Source: Cryoendolithus antarcticus
Lineage: Eukaryota; Ascomycota; Dothideomycetes; Cladosporiales; Cladosporiaceae
DNA length: 64,000 bases
Reading direction: 5' to 3'
Assembly: GCA_002077065.1 (NCBI GenBank)
Contig: NAJO01000047.1
Coordinates: 62,001-126,000 of the forward strand
Below are positions 32,149 through 43,064 of this stretch, one piece after another. The translations under genes were made by a program, and so were the position numbers. Position 1 is the first letter of the stretch, and each line of letters starts with the position of its first letter. The notes under the pieces are model-generated. The model had not been told where the DNA came from. It did not search any database and was given only the letters and a program-made list of their open reading frames with translations.

Positions 32149-35100
32149 CTACCCACCTTCTACCTGCCGCACGGCGACTTTAGCTCGCTCGCGCACTCCT
32201 GCGTCCGAATCGCCTGTTAAAGCCCGCACTTTTTCCTCTAAGCCGGCTTCGCGGAGCAGGCGGATGCGGTCCCGCGCACCTGGGGAGCGGTCGCGTTCGT
32301 CTTCTACCCACGTCAGATTGACGATAATGTCTAGACACGCTAATCGGATACTCGGCGTAGGATGGGTAAAATGTGGAAGTAGGGCGTGCAGTGTAGTAGT
32401 ATGAGCCAGGAGCGTAGCTTTGTGAGAGGGCGAGGAAGCACAGAGATGAGACGTTAATCGTAGCGTAGAGTGGAGGATGGGCGTACTAGCATACAGCGTC
32501 GGTGTCCGTTGCAGCGCAGACGAGGCGGAGAGGGGCGACAGCTTGTTGGCGAGGAGATCCAGTAGCCTCGACGAGCCGATAGCAGTGTAGACGTGCGAAG
32601 TCAGCGCCACGCAGTCCTCGGCGTCAGCGTAGATGAAATTCCGCAGCAGATCAAGCGCGTGCTCCTGGATCTCCGTATCCAGCCGCAGCGCCATAAGCTG
32701 CTCATTCTCTTCTAGCTGGCGGTAGCGCTGCAAAATCGCAGAAGAGGCCAGTTTAGGCGTCTGATGATCGGTGAGGGTCGAGCGCAATTGGGAAGTCTGG
32801 TAGTGGGCTTGCGACGGCTCGTCCAGAAGAATCTCGCCGTCTTCGTCTTCGTCGTCATCCTCTTCGTCATCATCATCGTCGTCAAGGTCGTGGGAAGGAT
32901 TCGGATCAATGTCCATTGATGAGGGGTTTAGGAGGTCGACTTGCTCGCCCGCAGCGTTGGCGGAGCTAAGCCGAATGTTCACGCCGCCGTTGCCGTTGGT
33001 CGATGAGGCAGTATCGGAAGACTGGCCACTCATGGCAGACATGAGGAACTCTGGAGTCAGTTCGTCGAGGACCTGGATCCGAAGATCGCGGGGCGAGGTA
33101 TTGAGCAGATGCTTGAGTGCCCAGATACTCGATCTTCGAAGCTCAAGGTCGCCGCTACGCGCGTGCCCGCAGAGGAGTGGTACAACACCCTCGGCGATGA
33201 GATCCCGCTTCGTAGGACTGAACTCGTTGAGGAGGTTAATGCAGACGTCTGTTGCTGCGAGCTTGATTCTGGCGTTCACGTGTCTCATGAGCGTTACGAT
33301 GGGCTTGGCGAGGCTGGCGTCTAGGAGACTCGTGCGCAGCAGGCCGACGCTGCGCGACATGGACCTTGCTGCGTTGCAGGCTGCCAGGACGACAGGTACT
33401 GCATTGCCTGTAATGCTATTAGTCCAATGTCGGTGCCGATCTCGATTGTAGCAGCTGGAAATGCCATTCGCTGACTGGGATGTGAAGACTTACCATCATT
33501 ACTCCCCAATGTCGCCTTCCTCCCGACACCTCCCTCCCAAACCCTCTCCTCAAACGGACGCAAGCCCTCAACCACACACCCAACAACCCCAGCATCAACG
33601 ACAGCCTTCCTATGCAAGTCGTCTTTCTGGTGTGTCAAAGCGGCGACAGCGTCTAGTGCGCCCTTCCGCCACCGCATGGCATGCCCGACCTCCTTGGCCA
33701 ATCCTCTCCTTCCCAGCCTGCAGCTGGCAGAGTCGGTATTAGCATCCGCCGATGCCTTGCGAGGGCTCCACGTTGGCTTCGAAAGAGTGATTGGATCGAA
33801 GCTGCGTTTGAGTGAGATGCATACGTGTTTGATTGCTTTTGCTTCTACGGCACCGGCTTGAAGATCCCTTTCGCTACGCACCAGGAGGGCGAGAACAGCA
33901 CAAGCTTCTTCGCGGAGTTTGTCGCCCTCTGGTCGGACGTTGCTGTCTTCGACTAGACGTACTGCGAGAGGCACGGCAAGATAGTTGAGCTGGCGTACGC
34001 GATCGTGTGTGCGTTGTAGTACTTCGAGTTGTGGACTTCTAGTCGTCGCCCGAAGCGCGTCGTGGACCAGGGCGACAAGTTTGAGGGCTATGCAGCGATC
34101 CTCGCCGTCGTAGGAACGTGCGAAGTGCAGTAGCCAGCCGACGACGGCGTTTGCGTGGTCGAGATCACTACCTGTGAGGCCGATATCGTGGCCTCGGTCT
34201 ACGGTTGCAATCGGGAACGAGGAGGCATAGGAGACGTTCTTGTACGGCGGGATGTGAAGTGGTGGGAGAAGGCAGCCTTCGCCGTTGAGGAGGCCGTACT
34301 TCGGCGACATCATGTAGCGGAGGTCACCGTCTCCGAGGGCTATCTTGGTGAAAAGCTCTTCAATCGGTTGGCTGAGGATGAAACGCCATGTCCGGTATGT
34401 GGAAACTTGTATGATGCTTCCGATAGCGCCAAGGATGCTAGGTACTGCCGCAGGAGGCGGTGCCACTGGGCAAGCTGACTTTGGACTGCGATCGTCGAAT
34501 TGGCCAGACGCGATAGCGTGCGCTGTTAGTAGTCCCGCAAGAGTGTCCAGTATAGCGGTGTCGAAGGGGTAGCCTTCGACTGCTGTGTAGGCTACGATGT
34601 CGCACAGGACAGAAAGGCGCCTCGAAGTCACACCAGGGGACTGTGCTAGGGCTACGAAGCTGTTGGTCCAATTGTAGAGAGGCAACGGAGCCGCGCTTGT
34701 AGCAGTCGCTGCAAGGTTCCTGGAAGCCGTCAGCACAATATCGTACCCTTGTCTACCTCCGCTTCTCCAAGCGCCTGGAGGCACGCCTGTGCTGCTGCAA
34801 GTACAACTGCAACACGAAGTGGTGGCATGCAATATTGATGAGAGCGAGCAAAATAAACAGCCGTGCTCATGTACCGCACTCGAGACTCTCATAGATATGG
34901 CCATGCAGTCGCCTTTTGTCGCAGGCGCACTTGTAGCAGCACAGAAACCGCTTCAGACTTTTGAAGAAGTAGAGGTGGTCTGCAGAGGCAGCGCTCGTAC
35001 CATGAAGCTGCCAAACTGCGCAGCGCCTGGAGACTTGCTGTCACAAGTCTCCCATCATTGGCATCTCTCCCACTCACTCCTTCCAGCAGATACTCGGCTA

Positions 35101-35362
35101 CACCAGCAGCCACCAACGGCTCGACATACTCAGCGCCGGCACCCGCTATGCTGCCCAGGATCTGTGTAGCCTGTACTCTGGCCTCATTTACATTTGATCT
35201 TATGCCCAGCAAGACATCTAGAACTCCATGGCGGACGGCAAACTCTTTCCCTTGATCATGACCGACGATGCTGTTCTTCAGCTCCCTCAATAGGGCAATT
35301 TGCTCTTGAGCGGTCGACTGGCCGAGAGCCTGGATAGCTTCGGGCGTGATTGCCTGGACCAT
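32149..35362 (-). CDS. Armadillo-repeat subunit of the GID/CTLH ubiquitin ligase (Gid5/Vid28/ARMC8)
   Basis: Exons 35001-35362, 33494-34719 and 32149-33407 give 948 residues; introns are 281 bp (34720-35000) and 86 bp (33408-33493). The whole protein is armadillo-like helical repeats: VLDVLLGIRSNVNEARVQAT, YVEPLVAAGVAEYLL, VPLLCGHARSGDLELRRSSIWALKHLL, IQEHALDLLRNFIYADAEDC, and LACLDIIVNLTWVEDERD at the end. A stretch of ~20 Asp/Glu residues lies before the C-terminal repeats. In yeast Gid5 holds the substrate receptor on the E3 core that degrades gluconeogenic enzymes after glucose addition. The long first intron is my least certain boundary; it was chosen because it keeps frame and continues the repeat, and shorter alternatives gave Cys-rich nonsense. 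Confidence 0.82.
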
Positions 35363-35908
35363 GGCGGCGGCGATTATCGATTCATTTGTTGATGGACGCT
35401 GTTTCCAATCTGATCTCCAGAGGTAGCTTAGCAGTGTGTTGCGCGGTGTTGCCTAGCAAGGATTGGCAATTGAAGCTCCAACAAGACGGGCCTCAGGTCG
35501 ACCTTCACGAGAGCTCTCGGCTCAGCTGCCGAGAGCGACTGACTCGCACACCAAAGCTTGATCTTGCGCCACATCGAGGAGTCGGATCCGACAAGGTTTG
35601 GTGCGGTCGGAATGATTGCGCTGTGCTTCCGAAGGGCATGGCCCACGTGTGTCATTTGTATGGAGGTCATGCTTTGAAAGTAGACGACGAGAAGTTTGCG
35701 CACTGTCTGCTCGTACATCGCCTCATTCTCCTATACATCGATAAGTGCTTCCTGTACAAGAGGCGCCGCCATCCCACACTGCTCTAGTCTCTACCCCACG
35801 GAGCATCCTCGCCTCTCCACAGCAGAGTCATTGCGTAGGTACCACTATGCGCTCGAACGCTAGCGCCTGCCCTCACCGTCGCACCTCCACTGCATCACTC
35901 CCCTGGGC
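35363..35908. other. Divergent promoter region between the GID5-like and cyclin genes
   Basis: 546 bp separating two outward genes. No other feature is supported. Confidence 0.45.
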
Positions 35909-37165
35909 ATGTCGACCTTGATGTCCTCATCTCCCAGCATCTCGCCATCCCCGAGAGCAAAGCCGTACCACTACTCCCCTGCTCCGTCCCGGGCCGCACC
36001 TCCCAATTCTTCAACCCATCATCAACGACGAGCCCTGCACTCCCCAGCTCCTTCCAGCATCGCCAGCCTCTCGCCCAAGACCCGCCTTCCTCGCGACCGC
36101 GCAGGCGAGAGCAACGCGCCGCGGCAGCCTCGGCCGCGTTACGCAGATGCAGGAACGCAGTACTCTCCGGACGGCTACCCCCCAACCGCCGGACACAAGT
36201 CAATCACTCCCTTGAACGAAGCCCGGCAGCACAGATCGACGCCAGGCAGGAAGCGGAAAGAGGACGCGCGTAGTGAGGAGGAGAGCGACGACGACGATAG
36301 CTCCGACTCGACATCACCACACATGAGCGCTGCGCCTCTGCAACAGCAGCCAGCACCACCCATTGCGCCACCCCCCGAACCACCGCTACGAGTAGACCCG
36401 CAGCCTCCGGTGAACCGCGATGCCGAGCCGCCATCTACCAGCAGTCCAGTGCCCTCACCCCGCGAGGTCCGCACGACAGCCCCAACTACCCCCTCCAAAC
36501 GCCCCCGCCCCTCGACCGAGCCACCAAAAATAATGCCCCGCGCTTACGAAACCTGCTCTCCCAAAGATCTCGGCGTGCTAATCAGCTCCATGCTTCTCGA
36601 GCTCATTCGCCTGAACGACCAAATTCCATTGCACAACAATCGCCTAACACGCTTCCACTCCCGCGCTCCACCCGGCATAAGCGTGTCAGATTACCTGCAA
36701 CGCCTGATCCAGCACGCCACGCTGCCGCCGCCGATACTGCTGAGTATGGTGTACTACATCGATCGGCTTTGTGCGTGCTACTCGGCATTCACTATAAACT
36801 CGCTAACCGTGCATCGCTTCCTCATCACAGCCGCGACTGTGGCTGCCAAAGGGCTCAGCGATTCTTTCTGGACGAACCCAACATACGCCCGCATCGGCGG
36901 TATCCCCGTCTCCGAGCTCGCGACGCTGGAGCTGGAGTTCCTGCAAAAGTGCCAGTGGAAGATTGTGCCCAAGCCGGAGACGCTGGTGGACTACTACGTC
37001 AGTCTCGTGGGCAGGACTGAAGGATACGTGCTAGAGGGTGAAGAGATCACTAGTGGGGAGAGCGGGATGGGAAGTGCGGGAAGCAGTCTGCGGGAGATGG
37101 AGAGGGAGATGGAGAGGGAGGAGGAGGCGATGGATACCGTCGAGGTGGACAGGGAACCGACTTGA
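35909..37165 (+). CDS. Pho80/Pcl-type cyclin with a long disordered N-terminus
   Basis: A single exon of 418 residues. The first ~205 residues are Pro/Ser/Arg-rich and disordered with many Ser-Pro sites. The cyclin domain runs from about 210 to 350: LGVLISSMLLELIRLNDQIP, TRFHSRAPPGISVSDYLQRL, LLSMVYYIDRLC, SLTVHRFLITAATVAAKGLSD, and FWTNPTYARIGGI then LATLELEFLQKCQWKI. This is the pattern of Pho80/PREG-like cyclins, which bind the Pho85 kinase; in Aspergillus and Neurospora related proteins control phosphate response. A short acidic Glu-rich tail follows. Which Pcl subgroup it belongs to needs alignment; Pcl6/Pcl7-like is also possible. Confidence 0.88.
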   Translation: MSTLMSSSPSISPSPRAKPYHYSPAPSRAAPPNSSTHHQRRALHSPAPSSIASLSPKTRLPRDRAGESNAPRQPRPRYADAGTQYSPDGYPPTAGHKSITPLNEARQHRSTPGRKRKEDARSEEESDDDDSSDSTSPHMSAAPLQQQPAPPIAPPPEPPLRVDPQPPVNRDAEPPSTSSPVPSPREVRTTAPTTPSKRPRPSTEPPKIMPRAYETCSPKDLGVLISSMLLELIRLNDQIPLHNNRLTRFHSRAPPGISVSDYLQRLIQHATLPPPILLSMVYYIDRLCACYSAFTINSLTVHRFLITAATVAAKGLSDSFWTNPTYARIGGIPVSELATLELEFLQKCQWKIVPKPETLVDYYVSLVGRTEGYVLEGEEITSGESGMGSAGSSLREMEREMEREEEAMDTVEVDREPT

Positions 37166-38327
37166 GGATATAAGTGGTTTGCACTCGATGGCGTGCAGGA
37201 TACCGGCGCTGCCGGACGAGTATCGCAGAATGGCCGTGGAGGAAGTGGCAGGCTGACCTGGCGACGCGATCTGCAGGTGCAGAGGCGCACAACGACGGAG
37301 CACCTGTGACCCTCACTGCATTGCGCGTCTCTTGCGCGGGCTATGCAACGCGTCGCTGCTGGAATGACGGAAGCCCTACGCGCAGATTGCTACGTGCTAG
37401 GTTCCATGCTTCTTGTCAAACGCCACGAAGGCGGCTGCGATGAGCTCCGCGCGAGTGTGGACTGGCTAAGCGCATAGATTACAGAGTCTTCCGCGGCGGC
37501 TGCAGATGACGAGAGATGTACAGCCGGTGACGAAACGCAGCGCGCGAGGCGTTTCCAGCCTGCGGCGGATTCTGGCGTTCACGGAGCAGGCAGGAAGGCC
37601 ATCAAGCGCCCGACTTAGGAGGCGTACGGCAGCATTGAGGGAGATGGTGACATGAGACTCACCAACCTGTGTTACAGACGGACGAGATCAGAGGTAGCTT
37701 GCACGTAAAACTCAAGCTGCAAACCATTGACTAGTTGCACATACCTCGCGTCGTCAGATACTGGAGTCGCCTGCTCGCTCTGTTGATAGGGGCCAAGTAG
37801 AAGTTATACGGGGAAAGGGGCGTAGAGTACCACGCCTCTACATCAATCTCATATGCTATCCCTGCCACGCCGGTCCACGAGCTCGAAGCCGCACAAACAG
37901 ACTGTCATCTGGACGTCAGCACGCCGATCAGACTCCCAATCGCATCCAAAATGCCGGTGAGATGCCAGCCGGGCTGTGCCTTTCATCGCATCATGCACTC
38001 AGGGGAGGCGCTTTGCAGAAGCACTGGGAAGCAAACATGTATTTCCCTCGCCATGGCCTCTTGTGGACACGGTGCTCGTTGACATCCACGTCCAGAGCCA
38101 CGACTCTGATCTCAAGGGCAGAACAGGACTTTTAATAGACTTATACGGTTCAGCGTCACGAGGGCGCAGTAATCGCGCATTTGCTCCTGTGGGCTACACT
38201 TACAGTAGCCTAATACACGCTTCTGTCTTTATGGAAAGGCGAAGCCATTCGAGCTACCCATACACTCAACATCACTCACATGCAGCCCCCTCACTCTATC
38301 TTCCTCACTCAACACCTCCCCATCTTC
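37166..38327. other. Intergenic, convergent 3' ends, 1.2 kb
   Basis: I see no gene with support. Candidate open frames lack ATG starts or read as random sequence. Confidence 0.45.
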
Positions 38328-41300
38328 TCACCCCCTAGCAGCCTTCTCCCCCGCCTCCTTCATCCGATTCAATTTCACCAGAAACTCCCCGGCCGTGTAT
38401 ACAACACAATGACTGTTCTCCTTTTGCCAGCCACTCGCACGTCCCTCGACATCAGCGCTCTCAATACCGCAGATGCTGAAGCGTCTATGATCTTTTGCAT
38501 GCCAGGAAGCATAGTGCCCGAACCAAGACACCAAATGGCTAGTCCTCTCCATCGGGGAGAGGGAGGCGTAAGAGTGCAGATCCACCGCTTCAACCAAGCG
38601 AGACGTCACCGCAGAATCCCCAGCAATCGGCGCAAACGCCTCAAACGCCCCAAACAACTCGCCATGCAGCGGGTTTCCTGCATTCGCAAGCTCCGACAGG
38701 GTCTCTCGAATATTGGGCGACGTAGCAATGCAAATCTCCGTCGTATAGTCCGCATGCGTAGCGGCCTTCCCGGCGTTGATCATGCTAGCCTGTTTCAGGA
38801 TCTGGGTTGTGGAGAAGGGATCGTAGGTGAATGTCTCGTCGGTGAGGAGCAGGAGGTCGCCGTGGGGGAAGATGAGCGGCGATTGGTAGGTTGGGGAGGA
38901 GTCTGCGTCGTCGTGGAGGGAGGGTTGGGCGCCGATGTAGTGGACGGGCGTATTCGTGTTCGCTAGCAGGAGCCCCAGACGAGCAATTCTCCGGAGCTCG
39001 ATCTCAGGGTGGATGAGCAGTAGGCATGGAGCGTCAAATTGACCGAGTTTGAAGTAGTTCGCGAGGAACTTCTCCCAGAGCTCATCGCCTTCCAGCAGAG
39101 TGAAGACTTTCGGTGTGTCGCTTTCCTTCAGTGGTGAGAGGAAGATCTTTCGGAGCAGGTCGTTTTCTTCTTTGCGAGACGACGGGAGCATGATGAACAT
39201 ACGGCGGAGGTTGCCCTTGGCTATCTTACGGAGGACCTCGACATTGAGGTCCAGCAGGTCTTTGCTGACTGCTAGATAGTGTCTCAATTCTGGCTTGATG
39301 CTCAGCTTGGGCTCATCGTGCTTGACACCAGCGTCGATTGGGTTTGGAAGAGGAGGCAGCAATTTGTAGCTCAGCGCAGCATGTGATGTACCTTGAGGCT
39401 TGGAAATGGAGTGCCAGTCGTTCGAAGCTGACGGAAAGAGAAGCATAGTGAAGTCCGAGCTTGTGATGATGCCAGCTGATGCGTGGAGCTCACAAGCTTT
39501 GGCGAACTTGGCCACTGTCTCTCTGTCTTCAGGCCCCATGACAACAGGTCCTGATGGGTATTGCTGACTTGCGCTTTGCTTCAATATGTCGGCAAAATGG
39601 ACCTGGAATTGAGCTGCGCTGATCATGCTCGACACTGTGAGCTCGCCCCGTCTGCCAAGTATATGGCGCACTCGGTCGTAGTCATGCTGCGATGTGCTTG
39701 CGAGCATGATAGCTACGTAAGCAGTCTTGCCACCAGAGCCGATGGCAAGGTTGATAGGGTTAGTGAAGGCGTACATGTCTTCCAGAGTGCTACCCTGGAG
39801 TGCTGAGTGTAAGTCGCCAGTGAGCTGTTCGTTTGCAGTGGTAGTGACTGGTTTTTCATGCACTGAGCCGTCTCGCACCAAAACATCGCTATCGTTACCC
39901 CTCGCTTCCTGGACTACAGTATTCTGATCGCGCAGCACTTGCCTGAGACCTGCCCAGTCAGTGTACCAGCCAGTCCGATGATGGGCGTAGCGACAGGTGG
40001 ACTCTACGTAATGGCACTCGCCAGGTCCGCGCCAGTAGTGGCATTCGATCTCCTTTCCATCCGTGTAATGAGGTGGATTGACTGATGATAGCATCAACGC
40101 AGGCATTGGTGGAGCGAATGGCGGCAGTGGCGCAGGAGCTTGCGGCGGCGGTGGCGGTGGCGGCCGTGAAATTGACAGTGTGGCATCTGACTTCTGCACG
40201 TCGCGACTGAACAGTTGCGCAGAGAAGCCACCGCGGTCTGGATCAATGTACACGCCTTCATTGACGGGCGCATGACCTAGGTCGACACTTACTTCTTTGT
40301 CTTTGACATCATCCAGATAAAAGCCAGTCTTGACATGTGCGTATTCACAAGCTGCATCGGTACGATTGCAGTGACCTTTGCGCCAGAACACGCACTCGAT
40401 GCGTTGTTTCTCGTGCCGCCCGGGGACTCTGCTCACTTCTCGTGGGAGGGTCGCTCCTTGTGGTACGCTCACCTTCCGGACCGGAGCACTACGGTCCTCA
40501 TGCCTGAAGTGGCAGTCATCACCGAACTCGCAGAAGCCAGCAGCCCATCTCGAACATCGCTGCGTGCGATATTTCGACGGGTCAGGCGGCAAACTGATTG
40601 CCGGTCCTTGACTAGCAGAGGTAGTCGATATAATTCTCCCGGGTGCACTGTTCGGTACGTCGTAGTGAGCAAAGTAGCACTTGGAGCCATGAGGACAGCT
40701 ACCAGTCTTCTTCCAGTCTCGACACGTGTGAGTCTTGTCGTTGTCGCGCAAAACGATCGAGCTTTGCCGATCCGTTTCAGGTGGAGTGATACTTCTTGCT
40801 CTCTCTCCGCGAGGTGGTGATCGTCGGCCGAAAACGGCAGGTATCTCCGTAGTAGCAGAAGCGGATTGGTCTGCGCCGGTGAGAGATGTTCGACTTCTTT
40901 GAGCAGATGGTCTTCTCGTGACTATTGCAGGTGGCTCCATAGTAGCAGAGACTGGCGGATCTATGCCATTTATGCCATTGAGATTCGACTCTCGCCGAGC
41001 GCTTGGTCGATCGTTTGAGGTCGCTACTGTCTCTGTAGAAGCTTCAGCAATTCGATCTAGTTTATTGAGAGACGCTGTCGTCGCAGTGGGTATAGGCGCG
41101 GCGAATGCTGGTGAAGTCTCGCTCGCGCTTTGCGGTGCAGCGTTGCCGTTGGGAATCATGATCGCACGCGGCGCTGGCCGATTAAGATCGATCATCTGCA
41201 GCTTGCTTAGATCTGGAGCCTTTTCCATGGCAGCGCTTTTACGGAAACGGCTTTGCTCCGACAGACTCGTGAATCGCATTTCTCTCGGATCTGTCGTCGA

Positions 41301-42248
41301 CTTCGTACGCGCCTTGCGAGTATTCGAAGCTCCCCAATTCCAGTTGGCAAGGATATTCGTCGGTATTTTCGTAGCTTGCGGCTGTTTGCTAGGACCGGCC
41401 AGCTTTGGTCTTCCGGGTTTCCTTCGCACAGGCTGCTCTGTCTGGACATCCGTGGTGGCTTTCGATCGTGTAGTGAGCTCGGCAGATCCGTTTCTGCTAT
41501 TGTTCGATCGTGCAGAATCGCCGATTGTCGCTTCTTGTAGTTTCATGGTTGGTGCGGCTGGCGCCCTAGAGACAATGGCCTTCTTCGGAGCCACTCTGCT
41601 CTGCAAAGGCGCGTCATCTGAACTCTCATTGGCACTAGACTCACTGGACTCCTCGTGCTTGACCTCCTTCACCTTTGCACGAGCAATCCCCCTCTTCCTC
41701 GGCGGTGCTGCAAGCTTGACCTCCTTCCTCGGCTGGTTAGCATCAACCTCATCCCGCGTCCCCTCGTCGACGAAAAGCCCATCCCCAGAATCGGAATCAG
41801 AATCATCCCAATTGCTCGCAGCCGGCGCTGCTACTTTCGGTCGCGGCCGCGGCGATAGCCCCAACTTCGCACGCTTCCTAGCCTTCCTCGCCTTAATCCC
41901 CTCCCTTTCTTCCTTCCACCTCTCATGCTCAATCTCCCACGCATCAACATCAAACGGCTCTCGCTCGCCAGCTTCGATACGCTGCTTCTCCTTTGCCCAA
42001 GTTTCCAGCATCTGCCCATCATCATGGAGGTTGTCTCCGGGCTCGAAGGTGGACGCTTGGATGGGCCATTTCTTCCACTTGATGAGGTACTTCACGATAA
42101 CGCCAGTGCCGGAAATGAACTCCTCTTCGGCGAGGATCTTCTCCACGTAATAGTCATTCTCGCTCTCTGAAGCTGTCAAGGTGCGTACGGAGATTGAGTC
42201 ATCTGAGGAGTCCGCAGTCTCAAACGGAACTGTTGTGCCAGTCGCCAT
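38328..42248 (-). CDS. Chromodomain protein with four CCCH zinc fingers
   Basis: A single uninterrupted frame of 1306 residues from ATG 42248. Order: a chromodomain at ~32-90 (YYVEKILAEEEF, IVKYLIKWKKWP, STFEPGDNL); a long disordered charged region with AT-hook-like basic patches (RRKPGRPKLAGPSK); four CCCH fingers at ~508, ~570, ~620 and ~740 with spacings C8C5C3H, C7C5C3H, C7C6C3H and C8C6C3H; a Pro-rich stretch before the fourth; and a ~500-residue C-terminal part with alternating helices and strands and no motif I can name. The chromodomain should bind methylated histone tails, and CCCH fingers usually bind RNA, so a nuclear silencing or RNA-processing role is likely. A link to Chp1-type RITS proteins is possible but unproven. 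Confidence 0.85.
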   Translation of the reverse strand: MATGTTVPFETADSSDDSISVRTLTASESENDYYVEKILAEEEFISGTGVIVKYLIKWKKWPIQASTFEPGDNLHDDGQMLETWAKEKQRIEAGEREPFDVDAWEIEHERWKEEREGIKARKARKRAKLGLSPRPRPKVAAPAASNWDDSDSDSGDGLFVDEGTRDEVDANQPRKEVKLAAPPRKRGIARAKVKEVKHEESSESSANESSDDAPLQSRVAPKKAIVSRAPAAPTMKLQEATIGDSARSNNSRNGSAELTTRSKATTDVQTEQPVRRKPGRPKLAGPSKQPQATKIPTNILANWNWGASNTRKARTKSTTDPREMRFTSLSEQSRFRKSAAMEKAPDLSKLQMIDLNRPAPRAIMIPNGNAAPQSASETSPAFAAPIPTATTASLNKLDRIAEASTETVATSNDRPSARRESNLNGINGIDPPVSATMEPPAIVTRRPSAQRSRTSLTGADQSASATTEIPAVFGRRSPPRGERARSITPPETDRQSSIVLRDNDKTHTCRDWKKTGSCPHGSKCYFAHYDVPNSAPGRIISTTSASQGPAISLPPDPSKYRTQRCSRWAAGFCEFGDDCHFRHEDRSAPVRKVSVPQGATLPREVSRVPGRHEKQRIECVFWRKGHCNRTDAACEYAHVKTGFYLDDVKDKEVSVDLGHAPVNEGVYIDPDRGGFSAQLFSRDVQKSDATLSISRPPPPPPPQAPAPLPPFAPPMPALMLSSVNPPHYTDGKEIECHYWRGPGECHYVESTCRYAHHRTGWYTDWAGLRQVLRDQNTVVQEARGNDSDVLVRDGSVHEKPVTTTANEQLTGDLHSALQGSTLEDMYAFTNPINLAIGSGGKTAYVAIMLASTSQHDYDRVRHILGRRGELTVSSMISAAQFQVHFADILKQSASQQYPSGPVVMGPEDRETVAKFAKACELHASAGIITSSDFTMLLFPSASNDWHSISKPQGTSHAALSYKLLPPLPNPIDAGVKHDEPKLSIKPELRHYLAVSKDLLDLNVEVLRKIAKGNLRRMFIMLPSSRKEENDLLRKIFLSPLKESDTPKVFTLLEGDELWEKFLANYFKLGQFDAPCLLLIHPEIELRRIARLGLLLANTNTPVHYIGAQPSLHDDADSSPTYQSPLIFPHGDLLLLTDETFTYDPFSTTQILKQASMINAGKAATHADYTTEICIATSPNIRETLSELANAGNPLHGELFGAFEAFAPIAGDSAVTSRLVEAVDLHSYASLSPMERTSHLVSWFGHYASWHAKDHRRFSICGIESADVEGRASGWQKENSHCVVYTAGEFLVKLNRMKEAGEKAARG

Positions 42249-42654
42249 GGTGGCGATCACAAGAGATGAGACGACAAAAGCAGAGAGATAGATTGGGCTT
42301 TACTTGAGCTCGACATCATACTAGCTTCACATCGCGTCAGCAAGTACTTTCCAGAAACGACTCTACGCGTTTGCGTGGCGCGACGTACCTAAGGAAAGTG
42401 CAGGTGAAGCGGTGTGCAGGTGCAGCCAGTCAAGGTGATCAGGCAGCCAGGCGCCTAATCAGGCATCCAGATGCTGCCCGTCGCACAAGTGGACGGTCGT
42501 TACCAGGCGAGCTGCGTAGAGCGAGTTGCGGGATTTGATGCGTAGGAGTTGTCAAAGCAGACGATTTGGGGGTCAAAAAGGTGGAAGAGCGGAAGCGGAA
42601 ACCTTTACGGGAGATCGATATTCTTATACCTACAGGTCACAACTGCGACTAGTA
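42249..42654. other. Intergenic, promoter of the chromodomain/CCCH gene
   Basis: The promoter of the minus-strand chromodomain gene lies here. Short repeats of CAGGCAGCC / CAGGCATCC type occur around 42430-42475; no gene is present. Confidence 0.4.
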
Positions 42655-42847
42655 CAAGTAGTTACATAGGAAATACTTGTAGTTGAAGTAGTTGCACAAG
42701 GAATTACTAATAATTCAAGTAGTTGATCTAGGAACTACTAGTAGTTAGAGTAGTTGCATAAGAACTACTAGTAGTTGGAGTAGTTGCATCAGGAATTACT
42801 AATAGTTCAAGTAGTTGATTTAGGAACTACTAGTAGTTGAAGTAGTC
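42655..42847. repeat. Imperfect 31-bp minisatellite, about six units
   Basis: Six tandem units of about 31 bp share the frame AAGTAGTTG, then a variable CA(T/C)AAGG, then AACTACTAGTAGTT. The last 14 bases form a perfect palindrome in some units; others read AATTACTAATA. Two unit types alternate (GGAACTACTAGTAGTT and GGAATTACTAATAGTT), suggesting a doubled unit of about 62 bp. The AT-rich block stands out from its GC-rich surroundings. It is not coding in any frame with a sensible gene. Similar local arrays occur in fungal genomes, but I do not recognise this sequence. Confidence 0.85.
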
Positions 42848-43064
42848 TGACAGCGACTTCACCCACGGTCAGGTTAGTGGACATGGAAAGCCTCCTACCA
42901 CAGTCCCGGGACATCCTTAATCTGGGCATACACATAGCACGCACTGAAAGTAGTCTCAAGTTTCTACAGCGAGCATACCTACAAGCGCTACTCGCGAACG
43001 CCGCCTTACGCCATGATATGTACATTTCCCGACTCTCCTTCTTGCCGACGACTCATCCAGTGCT
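42848..43064. other. Short intergenic 3' side of the complex I gene
   Basis: It lies just after the minisatellite and holds the 3' end of the complex I gene. No feature is seen. Confidence 0.4.

Noticed and set aside
40078..42170. Long plus-strand frames opposite the chromodomain/CCCH gene
   Set aside because: They mirror the codon bias of the real minus-strand gene and contain no domains.
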